Positions 1-9,000 of a stretch of DNA of 62,117 bases are shown one piece after another. The first letter of the stretch is position 1. Every line of letters starts with the position of its first letter. Under the pieces are notes generated by a model that was not told where the DNA came from, searched no databases, and saw only the letters and a list, made by a program, of their open reading frames with translations. Position numbers and translations under genes: made by a program. The DNA comes from Marinobacterium sp. (GTDB lineage: Bacteria; Pseudomonadota; Gammaproteobacteria; Pseudomonadales; Balneatricaceae), in NCBI GenBank assembly GCA_025800125.1, contig JAOXSF010000142.1:1-62117 (forward strand). The letters are read 5' to 3'.

Positions 1-361
1 GCAAGTCGTCATCTTCAGTTGCCAGCTCCAGCATTGTATTGATCATCAGACAGCCACGGCCAATTTCATCCTGGCAGGCATCCTGGCGTAGTCTTTCAAA
101 AAATGCGTAGATGGCGTTCAGCGGGTCTTCTGCATTTTCGAGTACCTGTTGCGCATTCTCGATACGACGTGCAGCATAGGTGTCGATTACTTCAACAAAA
201 AGACCGCGCTTGGACTCAAATGCACTATATAGAGAGCCCGGCTTCAGACTGGTTGCGCTTACAAGATCGGCTACGGATGTAGCGGTAAAACCTGTACGCC
301 AGAAGACCTCCATCGCTTTATCGAGGACTTCCCGGCGGTCAAATTCAGCGGGACGTGCCAT
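1..361 (-). CDS. TetR/AcrR family transcriptional regulator, C-terminus cut by window edge
   Basis: About 120 N-terminal residues are present, starting MARPAEFDRREVL; the frame runs off base 1 without a stop, so the ligand-binding part is mostly missing. Residues 10-55 form a TetR helix-turn-helix with the sequence FTATSVADLVSATSLKPGSL followed by YSAFESKRGLF, the usual DNA-recognition segment. The segment around CLMINT resembles the NemR/AcuR/ComR branch of the family, but too little is present to name a ligand. A strong ribosome-binding site, AAGGAGGT, lies 9 bases before the ATG at 361. It is transcribed away from the J-domain gene upstream, and a palindromic candidate operator lies about 185 bases upstream, so autoregulation is likely (inference). 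Confidence 0.88.
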   Translation of the reverse strand, partial: MARPAEFDRREVLDKAMEVFWRTGFTATSVADLVSATSLKPGSLYSAFESKRGLFVEVIDTYAARRIENAQQVLENAEDPLNAIYAFFERLRQDACQDEIGRGCLMINTMLELATEDDDL

Positions 362-542
362 AGTTTTATTACCTCCTTGATCTTGGCGCTAATTATCTGC
401 CTTCCTCTGGAGGGTATCAACAGACGAAACTTATCCTTCAGACGTATTTTTGAAGGTTTTTTCAAGAGGTTTGCAAAAAAACGCCCAGGTCAATAGTGAA
501 AAAGGTGTGTTTTGTTAAATAAATCAAGGACTTCAATAAAAA

Positions 543-557
543 GACCGACAGGTCGGA
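543..557. promoter_or_regulatory. Palindromic candidate TetR operator
   Basis: The sequence GACCGACAGGTCGGA contains inverted half-sites CCGAC (545-549) and GTCGG (552-556) separated by AG. GACC/GGTC-containing palindromes are typical of TetR-family operators. It sits between the J-domain gene stop (567) and the tetR start (361), in an A/T-rich stretch that must hold the tetR promoter. Assignment to this regulator is inferred from position only. Confidence 0.5.
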
Positions 558-566
558 ATGATCGTA

Positions 567-1295
567 TTACTTCAGTAATTGATCCCTTGCCTCATTTATT
601 TTTGCCGCCAGATAGTGACTGCCCCCACGGTCTGGATGCACCTTTTGTAACAGTCTACGGTGTGCCTGGATGATTTCCGCTTCAGTGGCGCCGGGTGACA
701 GCCCCAGCACTTGCCAGGCGTCCTGTCTGGTGAGTGAATCTGGTGTGCTGTCGGTATTCTGAGACTGAATGTCCGGGTCATCTTTGCGCCAGTTTTCACC
801 AAAGCGTTTATCCAGATAACCTTCCAGCACTCGCGCTGATTCAGCATCCTGTTGACGACAGTATTGCAGCAGCGAAATAAATTCAGCTTCTTCCAGTTCT
901 CCCAGTTCCTTTCCTTCCATGGGGCCTTGCAAAATAGTGCCGTACATAACACCGGAATCATGATCCAGTGTCATTTGTAGAACGGCAGTTGTAATGCTGG
1001 ACTGATTGCCGTCTGTTCGGTGACGGGGGTTGTGGCTACTTTTGAATAACCCCCTGAATAGTGGCAAGAAACGCAGCAGGGGCAGCAGACGACGCGCAAA
1101 AGGTAACAGAGCCGCTATGATGGCACCAAGCCAGTGCAGACGCCCTGTTGCGGCCATGTAAAGCAGTCCGGGTACCAGAATAAGAATTAACAGCTGCAGT
1201 AATGCGCGACGCCTTTGTGGAGCAGGTTTGCCACGTAGCCAGAGCACACCAATCAGCGTCAGGGTGCCGAGTAGAATAAGACTTAAAGGATGCAT
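567..1295 (-). CDS. Membrane-anchored J-domain (DnaJ-like) protein
   Basis: The 242-residue protein has two or three hydrophobic segments near the N-terminus (about residues 3-20, 31-48 and 54-72), a soluble middle region, and a C-terminal J-domain from about residue 190 to the end. The J-domain signature HPD is at 220-222, within QKVHPDRGGS, so it should stimulate an Hsp70 (DnaK) ATPase. The topology, N-terminal membrane anchor then C-terminal J-domain, is like mitochondrial Tim14/Pam18 rather than classical DnaJ, since there is no Gly/Phe or zinc-finger region. It lies on the same strand as the EamA and VWA genes upstream. Its client is unknown; a role at the inner membrane is inferred from topology. 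Confidence 0.85.
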   Translation of the reverse strand: MHPLSLILLGTLTLIGVLWLRGKPAPQRRRALLQLLILILVPGLLYMAATGRLHWLGAIIAALLPFARRLLPLLRFLPLFRGLFKSSHNPRHRTDGNQSSITTAVLQMTLDHDSGVMYGTILQGPMEGKELGELEEAEFISLLQYCRQQDAESARVLEGYLDKRFGENWRKDDPDIQSQNTDSTPDSLTRQDAWQVLGLSPGATEAEIIQAHRRLLQKVHPDRGGSHYLAAKINEARDQLLK

Positions 1296-1462
1296 AAGAC
1301 GTTACCTGTGTATTGGCTGTTTACTTGTTATTGAGCTGCTTACCCTGGCCGCGAATTATTGGCTGTGTGGCCCGTACTGGTTCCTGAAGGGTACAACCTA
1401 TAGAGCCAGAGGGGTACTCTCTGGTTCCTTGCTGGAGGCTTTCAGCTACGTGTCAGCTGGTC

Positions 1463-2389
1463 TCAGCTGCGTTGCAGGATCAGTATTACCGATAACAGTA
1501 GACAGCCAATGCCTGCCTGTTCACGTTTGCTCAGTGTTTCCCGGAACAGGCGGCGAGAGAAGACCAGCACAAACAGAAATTCGACCTGCCCCAGTGTTTT
1601 TACCAGCGCTGGGTTGACCATCATCATGGCTGAAAACCAGCCCACCGAGCCTGCCATGCTGGTCAGCCCGACAGTGCTGGCCAGAGGCCATTGGTGCAGT
1701 AGTTGTGACAGCGCTGAAGGTCGGCGCATCAGCATCCAGCCGCCCAGTAGTAATGTCTGCAGGCTGATTACTGCTGTTAATGTTATGGCGGCGTTGAGTA
1801 AAGGCTGCTCGCCCAGACTGATACCGGCCTGACGAACTGCCAGCGATGTTAATGCAAACCCCAGCCCGCTGCTCAGGCCCAGTAAGGTTGTTTTAAAGTG
1901 GTTGACGTTGTCGCTGTGGTCGCTTGTGTCTGCACTCCTCCCTGAGTGAGGGCTGAGCAACACCAACCCGGCGACGCTGATGGCCACTCCCAGCCAGCCA
2001 TATGTGTTCAGTGTTTCGTCAAATAGCAGCAGGCCAAGTACCGCAATCAGCAGGGCTTCGGTTTTCGCATAGCTGATACCAATTGCATAGTTGCGTTGTG
2101 TAAACAGCTGTACCATCAAGATAGTTGCCAGAATCTGCATCAAGGCTGCAAAACTGCTGTACAGTACAAAGGCTTTGTTCATCAGTTGTAGCGTTTGTTG
2201 TAGTGCCTGTACTGGTGGTGATAAATGCCAGATCAATGCTAACCATAGCCATACCAGTGGTAGCGCGAACAGAGAGCGAGCCAGGGTTGCAGCAGCGGCG
2301 CTACTGCGTTCTGCCAGAGTTTTCTGGCAAGCGGTACGGGTTGCCTGCATGAATGCAGCCATTAGCGTGAAAAGTATCCATGCAGACAC
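1463..2389 (-). CDS. EamA/DMT-superfamily transporter
   Basis: This 308-residue inner-membrane protein has about ten hydrophobic segments arranged as two similar halves, the usual build of drug/metabolite transporters of the EamA (RhaT/YdcZ-like) type. The first half ends with YGWLGVAISVAGLVLL, the characteristic end-of-EamA segment, followed by a short hydrophilic linker containing HSGRSADTSDHSDN before the second half. The substrate cannot be read from the sequence. The ATG at 2389 puts a hydrophobic helix directly at the N-terminus (MSAWILFTLMAAFMQ). It lies downstream of the VWA gene on the same strand but 200 bases away, so co-transcription is uncertain. Confidence 0.85.
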   Translation of the reverse strand: MSAWILFTLMAAFMQATRTACQKTLAERSSAAAATLARSLFALPLVWLWLALIWHLSPPVQALQQTLQLMNKAFVLYSSFAALMQILATILMVQLFTQRNYAIGISYAKTEALLIAVLGLLLFDETLNTYGWLGVAISVAGLVLLSPHSGRSADTSDHSDNVNHFKTTLLGLSSGLGFALTSLAVRQAGISLGEQPLLNAAITLTAVISLQTLLLGGWMLMRRPSALSQLLHQWPLASTVGLTSMAGSVGWFSAMMMVNPALVKTLGQVEFLFVLVFSRRLFRETLSKREQAGIGCLLLSVILILQRS

Positions 2390-2586
2390 GGTGTTGCTCC
2401 TGTTGGTATTCGCCGGGTATGAATGTGTTGGTCAGATTATGAAAGAGCGCCAGTGTAGGGGCTGAATATATATGCCTCAAACGAAAATAAAGACAGGAAT
2501 GGATTCCATGTACGACTGGATGAAGGCAGGCTGGTGATGCTGTAAGAGGGCGGTGGGTTCGGTTTTTGCTGGCAGAGGAGGGCTGG

Positions 2587-3291
2587 TTACCTTAGTTGAT
2601 GAACCAGTCGTCGCACTTCACCCTGATGGTGCTGAGCAAAATCTTCCAGTGCCCGTCGCCCTCCACTGGCAAAAACAGCAACGGCGGCCAGTAATGCTTT
2701 CAATGTTTGGGCGCTGTGAGCATCAAAATGACACCAGGCACCACCGGACAGTTCAGCGATGCGCTTGAAGGTGCGTTTGGTTACCAGTTCGTTGCCTTCC
2801 TGAAACATGAATACAGGTGTACCAAGCAGGCCTAATTCGCCTGCATGGCGAAATAACCGGTCAACCTCTTCTTCGACACAATCACCGATAAAGATAACGG
2901 CCTGTACTTTCTTGCGTCGGGTTTCCATGCAGGCGTGGTTCAGCAAACGTTCCAGCTGGGTGCGACCAGCCAGGCAGCTGACGCTGTTCATCGCCTGCGT
3001 CAGGCTATGGGTGTTTCGTAACCATTCACTTGAGCTGAACTCAGCAAAACCCCGGTAGTAACACAGTTGTATCTGTAATCCGCCGATGGCGCGGGTAGCG
3101 TTGAACATTTCACTCTGGATATGGCAGGCCTGGTCCCATGTGGGTTGACGGCTCAGGGTTGCGTCCAGTGCAAAGATCAGACGCCCTTGTACCCCAGTGT
3201 CCCGCAGGGCCGGGGCTTGTCTGACCTGCTTGAGAAACTGGTCTATTTCCTGATGATTGGAGCGAGAGGTGGGGCAGGAACGGTCGGTCAT
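2587..3291 (-). CDS. VWA-fold protein of unknown function
   Basis: The 234-residue protein has a Rossmann-like beginning, RLIFALDATLSRQPTWDQAC (residues about 38-57), with DATLS at the position of the metal-ion-dependent adhesion site (DxSxS-like) of von Willebrand A domains, and a later FIGDCVEEEVD strand-turn. There is no signal peptide or membrane segment, so it should be cytoplasmic. This family is a conserved hypothetical that, from recall, is often found near a membrane J-domain protein; that arrangement is seen here with only the EamA gene between them. A chaperone-linked role is inference. A 19-bp tandem repeat lies just upstream of the start. Confidence 0.72.
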   Translation of the reverse strand: MTDRSCPTSRSNHQEIDQFLKQVRQAPALRDTGVQGRLIFALDATLSRQPTWDQACHIQSEMFNATRAIGGLQIQLCYYRGFAEFSSSEWLRNTHSLTQAMNSVSCLAGRTQLERLLNHACMETRRKKVQAVIFIGDCVEEEVDRLFRHAGELGLLGTPVFMFQEGNELVTKRTFKRIAELSGGAWCHFDAHSAQTLKALLAAVAVFASGGRRALEDFAQHHQGEVRRLVHQLR

Positions 3292-3336
3292 GGCAGGACT
3301 CCGAGAGTGACTTTGTACTCGATCAGGCCTGTTTAC

Positions 3337-3393
3337 TATAGCTCGCTCCGGTGGTTATAGCCCGCCCCGGTGATTATAAGCCTGCCCTGGTTA
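3337..3393. repeat. Three imperfect 19-bp tandem repeats
   Basis: Copies start at 3337 (TATAGCTCGCTCCGGTGGT), 3356 (TATAGCCCGCCCCGGTGAT) and 3375 (a diverged TATAAGCCTGCCCTGGTTA). They fill the gap between the stop of the acyltransferase gene at 3404 and the start of the VWA gene at 3291. No T-run follows, so this is not an obvious terminator. Confidence 0.75.
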
Positions 3394-3403
3394 TTGCGGG
3401 GGA

Positions 3404-5131
3404 TCACTCTGGCTTTGGGCTGCTCATATAGCGACTACGCTTTTTGGCTTTAATATGTTTCATATCCACCAGAACAAGACCGTCAACACAGTAGTTAAAA
3501 CTGGCATCTACACCAAAATCCAGAAAGCGTACACCGCCTGCTTCACAGATTTCACTGTATTGTTTGTAGAGGGTGGGTACATTAACGCCCAGATATTCCA
3601 GCTGTTCTTTCAGAATTCTGAAGTTATCTTTGTAGTTATCACCGGTAAACAGCTGCCCGATGGTGGCTTCGGTTTCATGGTTCATACTGTAAGGCGAAAA
3701 AGCATGGGCCAGTTGTTCACTGTCAGCAAAGTAGTGGCGATAGAACCATACCAGCAGGTCTTTTGCGTGTTTCGGGTAGGTGTTGGACAGGCTGACCGGG
3801 CCGAACATATAGCGGACATCCGGATGTTGGCGCAGATAGGCACCAATGCCAAACCAGAGATAATCCAGGCTGCGTTTTCCCCAGTATTTCGGTTGGACAA
3901 AGCTACGTCCTAGCTCGATACCCTGATCAAAGTAGCGCTGCATACCAGGGTTATAGCGAAATAGAGTGCCACTGTAGAGGGGACAGTTTGTCTGTTCCTG
4001 TAACTTCCAGGCCTCACCCAGACGATAGGCGCCAACGATTTCCAGCTGTTCCTCATCCCAGAGAATCAGATGTCGGTAGTATGAATCATAGCGATCCAGA
4101 TCAAGTCTTTCGCCGGTGCCTTCTCCGACACAGCGGAATGATACTTCTCGTAACCGGCCAACTTCTTTCATAACCACTGAATCAGGTTGATGATCAAACA
4201 GGTAGATCTTTTTCCCATCACTGGTTTCACCTAGCAATTGTGCATCACGCAACTCCTGTTTCAGTGTCTGGCGGTCTTGCGGGTGGGCGATGGTGCGTTC
4301 AGTAATAAACAAAGGGCTGCGGTGACGTGCAATACGGTACAGGTGTTTACGTAACAGGCGGGCTTTTTCCTGATTGGAGACAGGAATACTGTCCAGTTGG
4401 CTGAAAGAAATCTGTTCACCAATTCGGACAGGCAAAGTTGTGGCGTGCTGTTTGAACATCTCTCTGGCCAGTAGCAGCGTTGCCAGGTTACGGTTCAGGC
4501 AGGATGCACCGTAAAATAGAGAGCTGTTTTTACCACCGATGTAAACAGGCAATACTGGAGCGTTGGCCTTGCGGGCAAAGCGAATAAAGCCGCTGTTCCA
4601 TTTACCGTCCTTAATGCCTGTCAGGCTGGCGCGGGAGACTTCGCCAGCAGGAAAAACTATAACGGCTTCTTCGTTTTGCAGGCTGTCAACGATACGGGCA
4701 ATATCCTGCTTTCGTGTGCTCTTGCCCATGTTGTCGACGGGCAGAATCAACCCGTTCAGTGGCTCAAAGTGCATCAGCATATCATTGGCGACGATTTTGA
4801 CATCGCGGCGTATTTCGCCAATCAGTTTCAGCAGTGCCAATCCGTCCAGTGCCCCCAGTGGGTGATTAGCAACAATGACGACCCGCCCTGTTGAGGGGAT
4901 GTTGCTGCGGTCACGGTTGCTCAGGCTGTAGGTAAAGTCAAAGTAGTCCAGCACCTGTTCGATGAACTCGAAGCCACTGCAGTGACTATGTGTTTCCAGG
5001 AAGCGGTTTATTTCCTGTTCTCGTATCAGCCTGCGCAATAAAAACAGTGTAGAGTTGCGCAGCGGCGCGGGTTTGGTGGCGAAAGCCGGGTATTTGTCGG
5101 TCAACACCTGTTCTACACTGATGGAATTCAT
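3404..5131 (-). CDS. olsF: Bifunctional OlsF-like acyltransferase (PlsC domain + GNAT domain)
   Basis: The 575-residue protein fuses two acyltransferases. The N-terminal half (about 60-270) is a PlsC-like glycerophospholipid acyltransferase, with the catalytic NHPLGALD motif at 89-96 and FPAGEVSR at 160-167. The C-terminal half (about 290-560) is an OlsB/GNAT-like N-acyltransferase with LGEAWKLQ, ELGRSFVQPKYWG and MFGPVSLSNTYP segments. This order, O-acyltransferase then N-acyltransferase, is that of OlsF, which makes ornithine lipids in Serratia and relatives. It would acylate ornithine and then the 3-hydroxyl of the attached fatty acid at the inner membrane, giving a phosphate-free membrane lipid. 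The symbol rests on architecture; a hemolysin-like annotation is the common alternative label. Confidence 0.78.
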   Translation of the reverse strand: MNSISVEQVLTDKYPAFATKPAPLRNSTLFLLRRLIREQEINRFLETHSHCSGFEFIEQVLDYFDFTYSLSNRDRSNIPSTGRVVIVANHPLGALDGLALLKLIGEIRRDVKIVANDMLMHFEPLNGLILPVDNMGKSTRKQDIARIVDSLQNEEAVIVFPAGEVSRASLTGIKDGKWNSGFIRFARKANAPVLPVYIGGKNSSLFYGASCLNRNLATLLLAREMFKQHATTLPVRIGEQISFSQLDSIPVSNQEKARLLRKHLYRIARHRSPLFITERTIAHPQDRQTLKQELRDAQLLGETSDGKKIYLFDHQPDSVVMKEVGRLREVSFRCVGEGTGERLDLDRYDSYYRHLILWDEEQLEIVGAYRLGEAWKLQEQTNCPLYSGTLFRYNPGMQRYFDQGIELGRSFVQPKYWGKRSLDYLWFGIGAYLRQHPDVRYMFGPVSLSNTYPKHAKDLLVWFYRHYFADSEQLAHAFSPYSMNHETEATIGQLFTGDNYKDNFRILKEQLEYLGVNVPTLYKQYSEICEAGGVRFLDFGVDASFNYCVDGLVLVDMKHIKAKKRSRYMSSPKPE

Positions 5132-5187
5132 AAATATCCCCTTCTGGGTTGTTTGGTGTGGCTCTTAGAGCAGCTTTGAAAGTTGGC

Positions 5188-5232
5188 CTGATAACTACTG
5201 CTCCGATAACTGTTGCTCCGATAACTGTTGCT
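5188..5232. repeat. Three 15-bp tandem repeats
   Basis: Three adjacent copies of CCGATAACTGTTGCT (5203-5217 and 5218-5232 identical; 5188-5202 with three differences) lie upstream of the OlsF-like start and before the small ORF at 5246. The 15-bp period recurs elsewhere in this window. Confidence 0.85.
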
Positions 5233-5245
5233 TCGGGGGGCAGGT

Positions 5246-5437
5246 ATGGCAGGTAACTCATTTGAGCGTTTCTTCAGCCACCAGGAGACAGAAGTCGCAC
5301 TACTTTGGGCCGCTATCTTTCCAGCTTTAGCGGTGTTTTTTTTACCAGAACAGTTTGTTCCGATGTTTAGCTATGCTTTATTAGCATTCCTGCAAGCAGC
5401 TGAGGCATGGGTATTGAAATTTAGGTGTGGTATATGA
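5246..5437 (+). CDS. Possible small membrane protein
   Basis: An ORF from the ATG at 5246 encodes 63 residues: a short polar start (MAGNSFERFFSHQETE) and two hydrophobic stretches, ALLWAAIFPALAVFFL and MFSYALLAFLQAAEAWVL. A run of six G lies 9 bases upstream and could serve as a poor ribosome-binding site. The helical hydrophobicity and coding-like composition favour a real gene, but I recognise no family and the neighbours give no clue. Confidence 0.4.
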   Translation: MAGNSFERFFSHQETEVALLWAAIFPALAVFFLPEQFVPMFSYALLAFLQAAEAWVLKFRCGI

Positions 5438-5523
5438 CAATGCGCTGACGCTGTAGTGATGATGTTATGACAGTGCTGGCAGATCAGGCTGGCCATATAT
5501 ACTGAAATGATGAGGGTAACGTA

Positions 5524-5823
5524 ATGTGGGTCGTGTCCAATCGGGTTTGGGTAAGAGACGCTTACAGCCAGGAATTCGAACAGCGATTTCAGCGTCGGGC
5601 AGGCCAGATAGATAACCAGCCTGGTTTTTTATCTATGCAGGTTATGAAACCAGCGAAAGAGGGCGCGCCCTGGGTGGTACAGACCTGCTGGCAGGACCAG
5701 CAGGCATTTGAAAACTGGGTTGGCAGTGAAGATTTTCGACGCGCCCATGCCAATCCGCTACCCCAGGAAGCGTTCAGCCAGGCCGGGCAACTGGAAATGC
5801 ACGATGTTGTTATCAGGTCGTGA
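5524..5823 (+). CDS. Antibiotic-biosynthesis-monooxygenase (ABM) fold protein
   Basis: The 99-residue protein has the ferredoxin-like ABM pattern: an N-terminal strand (WVVSNRVWVRD), a helix ending in FQRRAG, the FLSMQVMKP strand, VVQTCWQDQQAFENWVGSEDFRRAH and a final strand (LEMHDVVIRS). W-x-D-x-x-A-F-x-x-W followed by S-x-x-F is the hallmark of HmoA/IsdG-like and related cofactor-free monooxygenases. The substrate is unknown: heme degradation and quinol oxidation are both possible in this family. GAGGGTAA lies just before the ATG. It is a small cytosolic enzyme, probably dimeric (family knowledge). Confidence 0.8.
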   Translation: MWVVSNRVWVRDAYSQEFEQRFQRRAGQIDNQPGFLSMQVMKPAKEGAPWVVQTCWQDQQAFENWVGSEDFRRAHANPLPQEAFSQAGQLEMHDVVIRS

Positions 5824-6011
5824 GTTGGGGGGCTGCCTCAGGTTTAAAAATGATGATCAGTAATTGCCTTTACTGGTAGTACTATATATTTATCCGTAGA
5901 GTGTCCCGACTCGATAGCTACCGGTTGGTTCATCGGTACAAGTAACGTAGCACTATGATGTTTGTGATGTGGATGTACCCGATTGTGTGTGCTTTCGTAC
6001 ACCTGAGTGCA

Positions 6012-6039
6012 GTGATATGTCTGTCGTGATATGTCTGTA
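6012..6039. repeat. 14-bp tandem duplication
   Basis: Two adjacent copies of GTGATATGTCTGT followed by C or A occupy 6012-6025 and 6026-6039, about 60 bases upstream of the large GGDEF/EAL gene. They differ only in the last base. Confidence 0.8.
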
Positions 6040-6098
6040 ACGAACGGTACCACAGGCCTGCACAGGATCAGATTCAGAGGAAAGGAGACTGGCAAAAT

Positions 6099-9000
6099 AT
6101 GCAGACGGTAACAGAGCATGATGCACTGCAGCCGGAGCTGTTGTTGAACAGCCAGACTGTGCCAGCGCTATTGTGTCGGCAGGATAACGTCGTTGCTGTC
6201 AGCCCTGGCTGGGAACGCCTGACAGGTCTGTCACTGACAGAACCCTGTTTGCTGTCAGAGTGGGAAAGCCGTTGTCAGATTGCTGCCGGTGTGCTTGGTG
6301 CTCTGTTGTTGTTACCCGCAGGTGACCCATGCGAAGTTACATTGACCGCTTTAACGCAAGAGAGATGCCTGCTGCGTTGCCTGGTGCAGGTTAGCCATCA
6401 TGATGGTTGTAGTCTGCTGTTGTTTACGGATGTCAGTGGTCAGTATCAGGCTGAACAGGCCATGGGGCAGATTATCGCGATGGAATCTGGCATACGGGGC
6501 AGTGGTTTCTTTGACCGCCTTACCCGAACGCTGTGTCAGACGCTTGAGCTGGATGTAGCGATGATTGCTGAAATTGACAGTAACGATACACGGCAGCTGA
6601 ATGCGATTTCCTGTTATTTCGGTGGTAGTTATCTGATTGATCAGAGCTATGACCTTACAGATACACCTTGCCAGATTGTGCTGGACAGCGGTGCTTCCAG
6701 ACATTACCCCTCCCGTATTCAGGCCAGCTTTCCCGGCGACAACTTTCTACGGCAGCATGGTATAGAAAGCTATCTGGGGTTTGCGCTGGAAGATGGTGAT
6801 GGCCGTAGTATGGGGGTGATGTCGGTGATGTCCCGCCAGCCTATGGAGATCTCAGATACTTTACGCTCAATGCTGCATTTTGTGGCGCGTCGGGTAGAAA
6901 GTGACCTTATCCGGCACCGTATTGAAGCGCGACTTGAAGTCAGCCAGATGGGGCTTGATGCAGCTGAGCGTCTGGCCGATATGGGGAGCTGGGTGGTTGA
7001 TATACGGCGTCAGAAAGTACTGATTTCTGAACAGCTTGCTTCTTTATATCAGCTTGACCCCGGTGAACGGGAACTGTCGCGGCAGGTGACGTTGCAACGG
7101 GTACACCCTGAAGATCGTGAGCTGGTGCAGCAACAGATTGCTGATGGTGAACGAAGCGGCAAGCCTTATACGTTTGATCACCGTGTATTACTGCCGGATG
7201 GCCAGGTGCGCTGGATTCGTTCCCGATGTGAGCCGGTTCAGGAGCAAGGCCAGCTAGTGCGCATTCTGGGTGTCAGCCAGGATGTGACAGAGTTGACCCG
7301 CAGTCAGCGCCAGGCGTTTGAATCGGAACAGATGCAGCGCCGACTGTTGATGGCTTGTCCGTACGGTATTGCACATCTTGATCGTGACCTTACCTTTTTG
7401 TACGTCAATCCCGTGGCGGAAGCGATCTATGGGTATTCCACCGGAGAGCTGGTGGGGCAGTCATTGAAAAAGGTGATGCCAGCAGAGCAATGGCCATCTA
7501 CGTTGAAGCTGTTTGAGCAATTGCTTAGCAAAGAACCCCATGTGTCGCGGTATCATCGCATCGGGCAGCGACCTGATGGCAGCAAACGGGACCTTGAAGT
7601 TACGCTGAATTATATTCTTGATGAGCAGGGTGAAGTACAAGGTTTTATAGGCTTTTTGACTGACCTGACAGATCGTAAAGCGGATGAATTGCGTTTGATG
7701 CAGTTGTCGACCATCGTCGAGCAAAGCCCGTCTTCTATTCTTATTACCGATGTTAAGGGGTGTATTGAATACATTAACCCGGCATTTGAGCTGACCAGTG
7801 GTTACAGCCTGAATGAGGCTGTAGGGCAAACGCCCCGGTTATTACGTTCAGGTCAGACACCTGCTACGACCTACCAGCAGATGTGGCAAACCATTACGCG
7901 TGGTGAGCCATGGCGTGGAGAGCTGCTGAACCGGCGTAAAGATGGCAGCCTGTTCTGGGAACTGGCCAGTATTGCGCCGATTCGTGATGACGACGATGTC
8001 ATTACACATTTTGTTTCGATTAATGAAGATATTACCCGCCTTAAAGATCAGGAAGCCCAGCTGGCCTGGCAGGCCAGTTATGACCCTGTGACGCAGTTGC
8101 CTAACCGGGTGCTGGCGATGGAGCGACTGAGTGCTGCGATGAGTGCGGCCCGTAGTGGTAACTGTCATATGGCTGTTATGTTTATCGACCTGGATCAGTT
8201 TAAACGAATTAACGACACCTTTGGCCATAGCAGTGGTGACGAGTTGCTGGTACGCGCTGCTGAAAAACTGAAAGGTGTCATTGGGAGCAGAGATACTGTT
8301 GCTCGCTTTGGCGGCGATGAGTTTGTGGTTTTACTGGATTGTCTGCCTGATCTGTTGGCAGTAGAGCGGGCTGCCGAACAGCTGTTGCGCACTTTCAGCG
8401 TGCCTGTTCAGTTAGGTGAACATCCATTGACGGTAACGGCTTCGGTGGGCATTGCCGTTTATCCACAGGATGGCGAAGACCCGGAAACGTTGTTGCGCCA
8501 TGCTGATGTTGCTATGTACACAGCCAAAGAACAGGGGCGAAATTGCTTCCATTTCTTTACGCCAGAAATGAATGAGCAGGCGCAGGCACGATTAAAACTG
8601 GAAAGCCATCTGCAGCATGCTCTGAAATATGATGAGTTGGAGGTGTTCTATCAGCCGGTGGTTGCACTGGACTCCGGTGAAATTGTTGGCGCAGAGGCAC
8701 TGTTGCGCTGGTTCTCGCCACAGCTGGGCCAGGTGCCTCCTGACCGCTTTATCCCATTAGCGGAAGATCTTGGACTGATTGATGAACTGGGTGACTGGGT
8801 CATTGAGCAGGTATTGGTGCAATATCGCCAGTGGCGTGATCGTGTACGACCAGGTTTTCGGTGTGCCATTAATGTATCGCCACGTCAATTCCAGCGTGGG
8901 CAGCTTGCCCGCAAACTGATCAGTCGATTGCGTTACCATAATGTGCCAGGCAGTGCGATTGAGCTGGAGGTTACCGAAGGCTTGCTGATGCATAACTGGT

